Assembly (NCBI GenBank): GCA_958430865.1
Contig: CAUDNR010001347.1
Span: 31,364-95,363, forward strand
Direction of reading: 5' to 3'
DNA: 64,000 nucleotides
Origin: Entrophospora sp. SA101
Taxonomy: Eukaryota; Glomeromycota; Glomeromycetes; Entrophosporales; Entrophosporaceae
Shown here piece after piece: positions 48,681 to 60,932 of this stretch (its first letter is position 1; the number at the start of each line of letters is the position of its first letter). The position numbers and the translations under genes are program-made. The notes under the pieces were generated by a model. It was not told the DNA's origin. It worked only from the letters and a program-made list of their open reading frames with translations, and made no database searches.

Positions 48681-51600
48681 CTACAAAGATTGAAGATGTT
48701 TGGATGTGGTGGAACCGGCACTATAGGTGTGACGATGATAGTGATTATTTACATCACTAGCTTCAAATACATCGGCTATCCAAGGATTTTCAATTAATTC
48801 TTTAGCTGTAGGGCGCTGTTGTGCTGATCTCACAAAACATTGTGTCAGAAAGTCCATTCCTAACTCTGATATTTGTGAAGGATCTGGCAATGGTGGATGT
48901 CCAGTCACGACATGGTACATAATAGCCCATTCATTATCTAAATTAGACCATGGGCGTTTACCAGTAGCCATCTCTAATATACAACAACCTAAAGCCCATA
49001 TATCCATAGAACCTTTCCGTCCTTTTTCACCGCCTGCTATAATTTCTGGTGCCTAAAGAATAATTTTGTATGTAATTCGAATAATGGGTATATATATCTA
49101 TGAGATAAATACATATATAAACAGAACAAATTAATTAACTACAAACCATATACATTGGTGTACCAGTTAAACTGTTAACATTTGTTTTTTGAGTCTTAGT
49201 TGTTCGACACATTGTCTTTTGATTTTTTGCTAGAATTTTGGCTGCTCCAAAATCCACAAATTTTATATATCCCATATGATCTAGCAATATATCTTTTTTT
49301 TTTTTTTTAAAAAAAATTTATAAAACAATAAAACATGACATTAAGTATTTATGAATGTTATAAAATAATAACTTACTATCGGGTTTAATATCTCTGTGTA
49401 CAATATCATTTTCATGTAGATATATTAAACCTTGCAACATTTGTGCTACATAAAATTTAATTACATTTTCATCTTCAATACGACCATGTTCTAATTGAGA
49501 TGCCAGCGATCCCCCTTGACAATACTCCATAAATATATATACTTTATCTCGGTGCACTTCAATACCATAATATGAAACAATATTTGGATGATCAAGCATT
49601 TCCATAACAGACATTTCCTCTTTAACTGACTTATATAAAGATGATAAAGATGAAGGATCTTGAAAACGTATTTCTTTGACTGCCATTAGGTCACTAGTAT
49701 CCAAATTAACAGCCAAATAAACTGAACCAAAAGTGCCACCACCTATGAATTTGCCTTGCTGCCAACGGAGTGAAATGTTGGAACTTGAGGATGCTAAAAA
49801 TACAAGTGATCGATTTTCAAGTTGATCTTCGAGAACTTTTCCAACTAGTCTTTGATCTTGTAACCTTTGTGATCTTCTTGATTCCAATTCATTCAAAGAG
49901 GCAATCCATTCTTCTCGAACGATCAATGAATCTTTAGCGCTACTTGAAAGAATACTATTGAATGTTTTATTTTTTATTGAACTGGATGGTTTTGAAGATT
50001 CCTCATATTTTTCTTGTTGTTCTATTGCTTCATGAGATGATCTTGCTCCCAAAATGTCCACGTGTGAAATTAATAAAGTCATACATCTAGCTACTTTGTT
50101 ATGAAGTAAAGAAAATGCTTCCTCACTTAAACCATAAATGTTGCTTCCACGATTTGTTGCCATAGCAAATTCTAGAGCTATGACAGCCCATCGAAAAGTT
50201 TTACGATCATTTGGAATGCAGTCATCACATATGAAGCTAACCCAATCGATAGCCATATGTGTTAGCTTTATATTTAGTTGATTTCGTGCAACGTCCCTAT
50301 GCATAAATTTCATACATCGATGACCTATTTCAGTTGCAAAACTGAAACAATTTTCAATTAGATCTTGAGGTTGAAGGTTCTTTGTCATTTCACGAATTTT
50401 CCTAACACTGTCAATAATCATATTAATTAGTTTTATTATGATTTTTTTGAGTTTTGCAATCTCGCGATTAACACTTGAAACATTAGCACGTGTCTCCACT
50501 ATTGCTTTGATACCACAGTGTTCAACTACATTACGAAACCTTTGTTTACATGCTTGCAATCGAGTATTACCACCATTAGCAACAAGTCTTACACGATAAC
50601 TTTTAAGTTCAATATTTAATTGACCCAAAGAAACCATCATTATTGGGCCATTCCATTCAAAAGATACTCTTGGTGACAAAATGAGTATATATTCAGTACC
50701 ATTCAACTCTTCTTCATGATCGCTATTAAGTTGATCATATGGTGTGAGTATAGCTTTAAGTAATTTTTGAATTTGTTCTTGCCTGTCCTTAAGAGATTGT
50801 TCAACAATAAAACACACGTTATCTTCATTGAAAGTATCTGGATAAACAAGAACATGATTTGTATGTTCTAAATTTTTTATAAAATTTGGAAAAGTATCAT
50901 CATCAATAAAATATTCAGTTGCATTTTCAAGCTCTCCAAATAAAAGTCTATTAATAAAATTGTAATTAATAATTAATTAACCTTGCTTTATTTATTATTT
51001 ATTTATTTATTAACAATTTGAAATTAATACATACTTTGTGAATCGAAATAATTTACGAGATCTTAAACGAACACCATCCAAAATTTTATTATACCATTTA
51101 GTGATGTTTGCTGTGTCAATATCTTTTGGCAATTCAAGGTTCGTCTCATAATAAGTTATAACGTTTTGATGTAATTTATTGACAAGAATGCTATAAATAA
51201 ATAAATATTTATTTAATATTATAAATATATATAAAATAAAAACATTATTGAGGTTTTTTGAAAATTATTACCAAAATTGTTCTGCAGCTTCAATATCACC
51301 ACCAGCAATATCACGACAAATACCATTTAAAAATGACCACTCAGTTTCTAATATTTCAGCTTCTTTAAAAAATACAGTTTTACAACCACCTTTAAATTTC
51401 CATTGTAGTAATCTTAAATAAAATTTCAAAGATTCCAACAATATATGATTATAATTTTCGTTAATGCACGGCGGAATTTCCCAACCAGTTGCAGGTTTTA
51501 CCAATTCCAAATATTGATGTTTAATTTGACAAGCCAAAATAAGGGAAATACGAAAATCATCCATTCTCTGTTGAATCATGAGCATTGTTGGATCTGTTAG

Positions 51601-52458
51601 GCGGCTAGAGATTTCAATTAATAGCCTCATGCATTCTTCCATAAGTTTTGTAGGAAAGTTCAAAAGCTTTTGTAACTCATCGATATATGAGGGCAGTTTC
51701 ATTTTGGCAAATGCATTGGCATTTTCAATCATTATAAGCTTAGCTTTGGATAAAAGTGAATTCAATGTAGAAAGTGTTTTTTTCTCAAATATTTGTTTTA
51801 AGCTATTTTCTTTCAATATTCGTTCCAAGAAAGAAGGATTTTCTGCATCTGCTGATTTTGTGATCTCTAAATTTTCACTATTAGTCCAATTTTGCAGAAT
51901 TTTTAATTGAGTCTGTAAGCTTCTAGTTATTGTTAACCATGAATTCAATGCATCTATGCTATATTGAAAATTCTCTGATTTATATAAGGGTTTTTCAGAC
52001 ATCATTGCCTTCCTAGTTGGATAAAGACCTTCACAATCATCAACTTTTTGAAGCAATGTTACAACTTGTTCAATAGCTGGAACATCGCCAGGTTGAACTT
52101 GAAAATCAATTACCTCCTTAAGCGTGGCAGTAACTTGTTGTTTTTTCTCATCCAAGGCTTGTTTTTCTTCTGAAAGTTGTCTGCCATTAGTGGCAGCTCG
52201 AATTCCTAACCAAATTTGGTAATTATAATTTGCAGCTTGACGATTATTAGAAGTAGAAATTCTTTGTTTTTCTGACATTATAACTTCACCAGTTAGCACT
52301 GATGATAAAAAACTTAGCCAATCTTTTCTTTCCTTTTGCATTTCAGCGGATAGTTCAATATCATTTGGTGATGCTATAATTGAAGGATCAATGTCACCTT
52401 CAAAATCATTTAAAGGGAATATAGTTGCATCTTTAGAATCATCAGAATCATCAGAAAT

Positions 52459-52491
<33 letters not shown>

Positions 52492-52776
52492 GCTCCAATT
52501 TATATTATGTTCCTTCAGATCATAGTTATTACCATATCTAATTTTATAATATTCAGGAGTGTAATTATCATAATATCCTTTTCTTGGAACCGTCGTTTGA
52601 CTATTTGAATGAAATTGATAACTTTTTGATCCTATTTTTTGATCATTCGCATTTCTATCATCATAAGGATTTCTATCATTATTACTTGGTCTACGTGACT
52701 CTTCCTCGCTATTATCTTCCTCATCATAATCATCTTCTTCCTCTTCTTCTTCCTCGTCATTTATATTATGATCCAT
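48681..52776 (-). CDS. SSK2: MAP kinase kinase kinase, Ssk2/Ssk22/MEKK4 type
   Basis: Predicted MAPKKK feeding the Hog1/p38-type stress cascade. Five exons, 52776-51272, 51190-51035, 50947-49377, 49292-49147 and 49052-48681, join in frame to 1249 residues. The start is the ATG at 52776. The N-terminus is acidic with an Asp run encoded by a (ATC)n-complement repeat. A long helical regulatory region of about 850 residues follows (SWLTITRSLQTQLKILQNW, DCIPNDRKTFRWAVIALEFA), typical of Ssk2/MEKK4. The C-terminal kinase (about 930-1215) shows the Gly loop GKFIGGGTFGSVYLA, the Lys in MAVKEIRF, HRDIKPDNILLD, VDFGAAKIL (DFG) and GTPMYMAPEI. Exons 3 and 4 meet inside DNILL. All catalytic residues are present. 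Assignment to the Ssk2 branch rests on the N-terminal region and kinase wording. Confidence 0.9.
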
Positions 52777-53180
52777 ATATCTGCGATTGATATTGCTATT
52801 ATTTAGATTCCACAAAAAAAAATAACAATATAATATATATAAATATATATTTAAATTAAATGACCAGTAATCAACCTAAATTATGTCTTTTTCACTATGT
52901 ATGTGTATGTATTTATTTCTTCTGTATATATTCTCTTTTTTCAAGATTTAGAGAATTTCTTTAAAGCTAAAGCTTTAATTTTTATTGTTGCAACAATCAT
53001 ACATACCCTTATTTTTTTATTCGCGTAACATCAAAATACTAGATTTGGATGTGTATTAGTCAAGAATAGTTGAATGAATGCACTTATTTCTCTTGATCAT
53101 CTAGAAAATTATAATTCACACAATCAATATCGCCACCGAAATCATCATCATCACCCATTAAAAACTTGGGTGGATATTAT

Positions 53181-54600
53181 TCAAGGAAACACTATTTGGT
53201 AGAAGGAACAGAAGGAAGAAATAAAATAGATGTGACTTATAAAAATCTGTAGGTAAACTAAATTAACGTGAAAATTTTTAATTATTATTATATACAAATA
53301 GATTAGTATTTTTTTGACTCTAGAACAATAAAGGTAACTTGCAGTGCAGAGCATTATGTGATGATTCAATATTATCAGGGAATAAACGATACTATGGTTT
53401 TCATATAACCATTTACCAAATTTTCGAAGACATTCATCCATAAGATTGTGAACTTTTTTGTAGATCTGGAGCATACATGTTCCAAAGCTTATATCTCTTA
53501 CGTTCATTGTTGTTTGCTTTAACATGAATGGAATCACGTTTACTTTGAATTCTAGCTGTCGCCAATGTAATATTGTCCCATCCTTTTCCTACCAATGTGA
53601 TAGCATAGGTGTTCTATTCTGTCTATTCCCTTCCTCCATCCAATAATTTGACCACATGGTTTATATCCATTCACGCTCCTGGATCAAAAGCAATGGAGCC
53701 GGTGCCTCTATTCCCTTCAACTGCTGAAATTTGGGACCTTGGCTAACAGTCTCAATTTCAAGTGGTTTAGGATGCATAAGTATAATTCACCAAGACAATT
53801 CATGATGAGACAGTAATCATATTTTATTTCAGTTTTCTCACTTGATATAATAATACATTTGAGTGATGAATATTCACATTTTTTTCCTTCTCCAATCTGT
53901 TGATCTAATACAATTGACTGTAATGTGTCTTTTTTAGGTCTAAAATTTAATTTAAAATCTTTTCTTTTTTTGCAGACATACTTGATTTACAGGTCTCTAA
54001 TACTAGGAGGAGTATCAAAGAACCCATTTAAGCCAGTCATTGGATGTAAATTTTGAAGATCTATCGATCACGTAAATATTTACCTATAGCGTGCATTTGT
54101 GTGTGTTTTTTTCCCCTCCAAAGTCTGATTTAAGAGTTTTCCCTGCCGGAATTTTTTAGAAGATGAAGAAAGAAGTATAGTCGGCGCTCGATATAGTGAA
54201 GTTTTGGCTAGTACAAATTTGGAAACTATCTTCTGAAAAATTGAATTTGATTGGATATTAACGCAGAAAGTTTCCAAATTTGTACTAGCCAAAACTCACT
54301 ATATCGAGCGCCGACTGTACATTGAAGATGACGTCTTCATCCACGATTACATTCTCGTTTACAAAAGATGAATTTGCATCTTACCTACATTTGCCTTTTG
54401 GTGCAAGAGTAATATTATTTAAATTACCATGTGTTGGTTTAATTGAATTAATTGTGAGCCATGACCTTTCGGTTATTCCCTTTAAATAGCCATCCTATTC
54501 ATCTGTGCGCAATGGTTTATAAGAGTCTACCGTAGGTATCCAACGCCTGTTATGAGCTCTCATTCCAGAATGGCTCCAAATGTCCTTATATTTGAAGAAG
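53181..54600 (-). pseudogene. Decayed gene, copy A of a local pair
   Basis: The best frame on the minus strand reads DISFGTCMLQIYKKVHNLMD and ECLRKFGKWLYENH. Copy B (58.0 kb) has DTCFQIPKKIHNLMDEC then a stop and RFVKWLCENT at the same place, and the two stay alignable by eye for about 600 bp toward higher coordinates and again at 54400-54600. Multiple stops and shifts preclude function. A 140-bp palindromic element sits inside copy A. Family not recognised. Confidence 0.5.
54178..54317. mobile_element. 140-bp palindromic MITE with TA target duplication
   Basis: Two arms of about 50 bp are near-perfect inverted repeats (left AGTCGGCGCTCGATATAGTG, right the reverse complement), joined by a loop of about 40 bp, so the strand could fold into one long hairpin. 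TA flanks both ends (54176-54177 and 54318-54319), as for Tc1/mariner-type insertions. One terminal base (T/C) and one indel distinguish the arms. Confidence 0.85.
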
Positions 54601-55569
54601 TTGATTTTAAAATTATTTTAATTAACGTTAAAGAAATATTTTATTAAAATTGGTTTTGGCATGGATGATTAAAAATCAATTTGATAACATTAAATAGATG
54701 CTTTTGACTTTATCACAACGAAGAAATTATCTTTATTTTGATAGTATATAGTGTTACTAAAAAATTTTTTTCAAAAATACCAACTATATAATTAATAATA
54801 AAGGCATTGTATTAAACAATTAAACTAAATAAATTTATTGATTCGTTTTAATAAATTATTACGTATTTCTATATTTTGCTTAGTAATTAACCCATTTCGC
54901 TTAATAATTAACACCGCAGCGATCACTGCCAACTGTGTGAAATCATTTTTGGTTAATAAATATTGTTTTAAGTCGGCGTGCATTTGCGTGTATTAAAGGT
55001 TGTCAATCAAACAATAATTTATTTGATTTAAATATCATTTTAGCAAAATTAATTAATTGTCTAATATTTATATAATTAAGATTATATTTATAAAATAAAT
55101 AATTGAAAATTTTTGAAAATTTTGAAAAAATATCCTAATGACATTATTATGAATACATATGCAAATAAAATAAAATTAGTTTTTTAATGATTAATAATAA
55201 TATGCCAACCACAATTCTATCTAAAGAACCCCAAAGGAACAAGTTATAAAAACACTTCTAATTAATAAATGAATCGTTCGATGATTAAGTAATAATAATT
55301 AAGTAATAATAATAATAAAACAAAAATAAAATAAATAAAGTTAAGAGTTAAATAGAAATCATGTGTGAATTTTTATTATCCTTTGATTAAAAAAAATGAT
55401 AATGAATAGATGATAGATGAATTTAATTTACAAAAAAATTTGATAAGCAACCTCATTTTTTTCTTTAAATACATAAATATATAATTAATCAATTGTTCTC
55501 TTTTTCTTTCACCCTTCATAGTATTAAATCTCACCGTTCCCACATATAAATATATATTTATTTATTTAA
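54601..55569. other. Intergenic
   Basis: A/T-rich, no gene or element recognised. Confidence 0.45.
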
Positions 55570-56880
55570 TCATTTAGCAGATTCGTCTGATGGTGGTGGT
55601 GGTTGTGGTAGTGGTACGTCTGGTGATGGTTGTGGTACGTCTGGTGATGGTGGTGGTACGTCTGGTGATGGTGGTGGTACGTCTGGTGATGGTGGTGGTG
55701 CTACTGTTACTCCTGGTGGTGATGGTGCTGGTGTATCTGGTGGTGGTGCTGGTGCTGGTGTATCTGGTGGTGGTGCTGGTGTATCTGGTGGTGGTGCTGG
55801 TGATGGTGGTGGTGCTGGTAGTGCTGGTGTATCTGATGGTGGTGCTGGCGCTGGTGCTGTTGTATCTGCTGGTGTTGGTGTTGTTACTGCTGGATCTGCT
55901 GGTGGTGTTGTTGCTGCTGGATCTGCTGGTGGTGTTGTTGCTGCTGGATCTGCTGGTGGTGTTGATGTTGTTGCGGCCAAATCTGTTGTAGTAATTGATG
56001 GAGCTGTTGAAGAAGTTATTATTGATGATGATGTTGATGTTAATGATGATGAATCACTGCCATCAACATTTGAACTAATTGAAGAATTTTTATTCGCAAC
56101 AAATATGATAACAGGTATTAATATGGCCAATATGATGAAAAAAAGGAGTAACAGTAAAATCCAAAATTTCCAAGTTGGTTTCTTTTCATCAAAAAATTTC
56201 ATTTTGTAAACTTGTTCTAAACTCGTTATACTTTTTAAAGGTCTAATTTCAGGATTTATTAAAGTATTTGCTTGACCTGCAAGTGGAGGACCTGTTAAGC
56301 TGGTGAATGTGTTAGAATGAGAATCTCTATGAATATTATAACCTGAATTATTTGACGGAGTTGGTGGTGAACTATCATTGAATGTTTGCGAGGGTTGTTT
56401 ATTATGTTGCTGTGTACTATTTGACTTTATTGAATCATGATCGTGTGGAGTTGGGGTTGAAGATGAGGAAGGGTGTCGAAATATTGGATCAGTTGTTTCA
56501 ATATTATTATTACTACTATTAAAAACAGAAAATACATGCTTTTGATTTGGAGCAGCAGCATTCGTAGAAGAATTATTATTAAATTGTAATGGCGAAGGAG
56601 GTCTAAACATAGAAGAGTGATATAATGTTTCTTCTTGCGATAGTGATGATGATGATTGTTGATTATAAGGAAATGATGTCGAAAAATTATCATTGTCATC
56701 ATCACTATCATTTTTTGAGTATGCCGTTAATTCCGGGGATTGAGGTTGTGGTTGTATTGATGAAGAAGGTTGAATTCTTAATGGTGAAGGTTGCTGCTGC
56801 TGTGTTAATTGTGGTGACTGTGAACCACTATGTTTTCCTGCCAATAGTGGAGAAAAAAACTTATCTTCTTCATAAGACAT
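55570..56880 (-). CDS. Single-pass membrane protein with Pro-rich repeat ectodomain
   Basis: Uninterrupted single-exon frame of 436 residues starting MSYEEDKFFSPLLAGKHSGS. Residues 1-238 are polar and low complexity (Ser, Pro, Gln, Asn) with no signal peptide. One membrane segment at about 239-263 (WILLLLLFFIILAILIPVII) follows a basic-aromatic stretch FFDEKKPTWKF. After it come a Ser/Thr-rich linker (likely O-glycosylated) and Pro-rich repeats: three TPPADPAAT units, DTPAPPP units and four PPPSPDVP units. With positive charge before the membrane segment and no leader, the C-terminus is predicted outside (type II), where Pro-rich repeats could sit in the cell wall. No family recognised; a wall-sensor or anchor role is inference. 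Confidence 0.75.
   Translation of the reverse strand: MSYEEDKFFSPLLAGKHSGSQSPQLTQQQQPSPLRIQPSSSIQPQPQSPELTAYSKNDSDDDNDNFSTSFPYNQQSSSSLSQEETLYHSSMFRPPSPLQFNNNSSTNAAAPNQKHVFSVFNSSNNNIETTDPIFRHPSSSSTPTPHDHDSIKSNSTQQHNKQPSQTFNDSSPPTPSNNSGYNIHRDSHSNTFTSLTGPPLAGQANTLINPEIRPLKSITSLEQVYKMKFFDEKKPTWKFWILLLLLFFIILAILIPVIIFVANKNSSISSNVDGSDSSSLTSTSSSIITSSTAPSITTTDLAATTSTPPADPAATTPPADPAATTPPADPAVTTPTPADTTAPAPAPPSDTPALPAPPPSPAPPPDTPAPPPDTPAPAPPPDTPAPSPPGVTVAPPPSPDVPPPSPDVPPPSPDVPQPSPDVPLPQPPPPSDESAK
55590..55980 (-). repeat. GGTGGT-rich minisatellite encoding Pro repeats
   Basis: Tandem units of 24-27 bp (plus-strand TCTGGTGATGGTGGTGGTAC and TCTGCTGGTGGTGTTGTTGC) encode the Pro-rich repeats of the membrane protein. 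Long open frames on the opposite strand here are shadows. Confidence 0.85.
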
Positions 56881-57516
56881 TTTTTTTTCTTTTTTTGTTT
56901 TAGCCCACTAATTTAAATGACACTTTTTTTTTTTGGAAAAAATTTTTTAAATTAAATATCCAATTTATTATAAAATACAATTCTATTTGTAATTTACTAT
57001 GTGTAATAAGAATAAGTAATATAGTTCAAACACATATAATGTAGAATGGAAGAGAGAAAGAGGTAAGAGAGAAATGGAGGCAGGAAAATGAAATTGTTGG
57101 AGGAAGATATAAAAAAGGAAATAATATGAATTATTTATTATTATTATTAAAAAAAAAAACTTGAAATTTCCAAAACAAAAATTCTTAAAACATCTCCTAA
57201 AAAAATATTAAAAATGAATGAAGGAGAGATGTATAGATGTAATAAACGATTAAGTTTTTGATTAGAAGAAAATAAAATAAAATAAAAAACCAGTGCGTCT
57301 ATTAAAAAAACCTGAAAAAACCAAAAAAAAATTTAATAAAGATTTATTTTACCATATATTATTATTTATATTATATATTTTCTCGTCACTTCATGCACTT
57401 ATTTAAGAAATAAATATATTTTATAAATAAATAATATATTCATACATATTTGTACGTACGGTTTATGTATTGGTATTTTGAAAACATAGGTGGATGTGAT
57501 TTTTAAAAATTTTGCA
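56881..57516. other. Upstream region of the membrane protein gene
   Basis: A/T-rich with a purine-rich stretch (about 57045-57110, GGAAGAGAGAAAGAGGTAAG). No gene seen. Confidence 0.45.
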
Positions 57517-59070
57517 TCACATTTTTTTATTACACAAAATTAATTCCTTTAAAAAAAAACCTCTACATAGACGGCCTACGTACAATAAGATGCCTCGAGC
57601 GACTCTTATTTTGTTTCCTGTGATATGTTTTAAAAGTATATTAACATTGTTATTTACATCTAAAAGTCTTTGAAGGACCCGGATTTTTGCTTGATGTGCC
57701 CACAACATCCATAGTGCAGATGATTTATGGGTGAAAGCGAAAATGTAACCAGGCAAACGAAAATTTTACAAGCTTGCTCTTAACACAATATGATTTATTC
57801 ACAACGAAATTATCTGCGAAGCTTAATAAACTTTTGTTCTTTAACTTCCTAGTTAAAGTTTCCAATGCCTTACTTTCAAACACCATATATATCAAAAGAC
57901 TTTATATTGAGCCAACCTTTTGAACATCACCTTGAAATTTTGTAACTGATTTTTCAATAGTGCCATGACTTGTGCGTGATTTAAACTCACAGAGTAAAAC
58001 TACATGGTGTTTTCGCATAACCATTTTACAAACCTTCATTGACATTCATCCATAAGATTATGAATTTTCTTGGGGATTTGAAAACATGTATCAATGGAGC
58101 TTGTATCTTTTACACTTATTTGCTTTACCGTGAATAGAATTCCTTTCGTTTTGGATTCTATTGCAATACAAGCATAAATGATATAATCTACTTATAATAT
58201 CCGTCTTCTCCATTATATAACCTCATCACTTGAATCATATCCGGTCATGAAAGTCTTCAAGCCAGCACTTCTATTCTCTTCAATCATCAAAAATTTAGAG
58301 CTTTGGTTATCAGTATTAAACTTAAGTGATTTAGATATATAAAGTAGAATCCACCAAGATAATTCATAGTTATATTTTAATTCGGGTATTGTTTAACACT
58401 TTTGAGGAACGAATAATGGTCACTTTATTTCTCTACCCTGATCTGTTGATCCAACGACAGTTACTGTAACTTGTATTTTTTAGATCTTTAAATTTTTTTC
58501 TTTTTTTTGCAGCATTATAATTGTTTAAAAGGTCAACCATTATCTCTAATACCATCAAGAACCCATCCGAGACCAGGGTCTTCAAAAATTTCAGATAATT
58601 ATCACGTAACTATATATTTTTAAATATTAATATTAATTAACTGCTACTTAACATTTGTTATATGTCCACCGAGCGAGCAGTATCAATCCATCTTGATATG
58701 GTTTATCTTTCCTCTGAATTACATTAGGATAATTCACACGTATTTCTTGTTTTTGTCAATAACCCACATAGGTTATACATGTTGATTTTATTATACGTAT
58801 ATTGGCTTAGTTTTTACTGTTTCCCGAAGAGGATGAAAAGGTTACATCTTGAAAACTCTTCCATATGCCATCTGATAAAAGAATATTAATATGACTTAAA
58901 TCATCATAATAAGGCGGTGTTGATTTAGTTGAATCAACTGTAACCCATGACTCAAGAGCTAGTCTTTTTAAAGAGTCATCTTATTGACTTGGGGCACTGC
59001 AAATTATTGGTGGCTTTTAAGGGTAACCAATTCCAGTGAGTTTCTGGATAAATTAGTCCAATAGTGGCTT
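57517..59070 (-). pseudogene. Decayed gene, copy B of a local pair
   Basis: Homologous to copy A at 53181-54600, same orientation, 4.6 kb away. Readable pieces: TVKQISVKDTSSIDTCFQIP, KKIHNLMDEC, stop, RFVKWLCENT; further downstream an open stretch at 57756-57517 reads FAFTHKSSALWMLWAHQAKI and LLKHITGNKIRVARGILLYV. Multiple stops and shifts. Copy B lacks the palindromic element found in copy A. Confidence 0.5.
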
Positions 59071-60115
59071 AATTTTCCTATATTTGTTGTCAATATATTT
59101 TTAATTTAATATTAAATTATTTTTTAATTATATAAAACATTTTATTCTTTGTAAATAAAAAAAATAAATAAATAGAAATAGAAATAGAAATTCTCGCAAA
59201 GAATCAATTACATCTTTTAAATAAAACTTTTTTTGTCCAAGTTCTGATTAGGTTAATTAATTAATTAGTGATTTACCAAAAAAAGAAAAACCAATTCGAT
59301 ACATGGGAATTTAAACATCCAAAATCTTTTTTATTGCGATATATTTATCCGCTTGTAAGTGACATGTGCTCCGGAAGCTTTTACGAATATTTTATATATA
59401 TACTAAAATTTTATTGGCAAATTCAGATTGATATAAATCATGTGACCTTGGTGGTATGTTACATTAATAAATTAATTATTTAAAAACGCAGGGTTGTCCG
59501 ATATATATAACCATAATTGTAACAATACTATCATTATTTTGGATGTTTATGAAACAATTTAAAAGCCCCAGACCCGTTAGTAAATCCCAAATTGTAATAT
59601 AATAAATAATGCAAAAAATCAATCAATCGAATGTTTTATATCATCGATGTATAAAGTTTTATTTATTTATTTATTATTTATTATTTATTATTTATTATTT
59701 ATTATTTATTATTTATTATTTACGTTATTTATTTTTTTCTTTCTCCAAAAAAATTATTTATAAAAAAGAAACAAACCATGATTATATCATATAACTTGTT
59801 CAAAAGAATCTTTTGAAAAATCTCACATAGATTATAATAATTTATGTAAAGTATTGGAAAATATTATTTTCCATAGGCTAATTCTTATACATGAAACAAT
59901 AGTAATACCACCACCGTCCAGAAATTCACACTTTTCATAAGTGCCCTATATCTCAGTCACAAGCTTGGACTTAAATATAAAACTGCCCTCTTTAAATACA
60001 CGCATTCACCCAGCCCCAAAGGAGAGTGCACTTAAGAAATGGCTGACTGTATGTAAATTCAATGGTTTTTTTACTAGGTGTATGTATGATATCTATTAAA
60101 AACATGATCGACAGT
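59071..60115. repeat. Spacer with TTATTAT tandem tract
   Basis: A tandem array of about nine TTTATTA units lies at 59660-59722. Otherwise A/T-rich without genes; the ORFs at 59268 and 59609 are chance or repeat-derived. Confidence 0.6.
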
Positions 60116-60375
60116 GTGGATTAAGCATGTTAGCCGAAATTGGCCCTCTTAATAAATGATCATTGCCTAATCCGAAATGCTGAAATAGTTTTTCATAGAT
60201 GCCAAAATTAATCTTTTAGTTGTCGAAATCATATCTGAAATTATTTGAACACTTTAACTAAATAGCCGAAATTCTGGGTAGTATTTTATGCCTATAGATA
60301 TAAAGAATATTGTAAATCCGAAATTGCTTGCCGAAATTGTTTTTTTCAAAATCCATTTCGGTTAACATCCTTAGT
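60116..60375 (+). mobile_element. MITE with GTTAGCCGAAAT termini, copy 2
   Basis: Left AAGCATGTTAGCCGAAAT and right (read inward) AAGGATGTTAACCGAAAT are inverted repeats; several internal CCGAAAT motifs recur. The same element occurs inverted at 38566-38782. No ORF, no clear target duplication. Confidence 0.65.
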
Positions 60376-60932
60376 GTGGATTTCAATAAAACACATCGTT
60401 GAATTTTTCAGCGAGTAAAAAAATGGGCGATTTATCGGGTAATTTAAGGAATTTTGTTTTTTGAAGTCAATAATATCTTTTTAGCATATTACAGCATTAC
60501 TTTCTGCTTATCGATGTATAAAGCTTGCTCATTCATCTGTATGGTGAATGAATTGAATGAATGAATTGAATGAATGAATGAATATTTATCACGCAAAGAA
60601 ATTGGATAAATTTACCAATCAAAAATGCACGAAGATCGTTCTTTATTGTGATGATGAAAAAAGATGAAGCCGGACGGAGATTTACGGATGAATACTGTCA
60701 AAAAACTCTTTTATCCAATTAATCTATTTAATTCTTTTTGAAGATCAAGAAAAAATTTTTTTTTGATTCTCTTGACATTTTAATTATAAATAATAAAAAA
60801 TTTTTTTTAAATTTTTTTTTCTTTTTTCTTCTGACAAACTAAAAATCTTTTAATATATCTATTAACTGATAGATAAATTAATTAAACCACTCCCTACTCT
60901 AATAAAAACTTTTTGAAGAAAATAAATAAAAA
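60376..60932. other. Upstream region of the ADP/ATP carrier
   Basis: Contains a short GAATGAATTGAATGAATGAA array (about 60543-60585) and T-rich stretches before the ATG. No specific promoter motif recognised. Confidence 0.4.

Noticed and set aside
55590..55991. 133-codon plus-strand ORF rich in Val/Leu
   Set aside because: Antisense of the Pro-rich repeat of the membrane protein.
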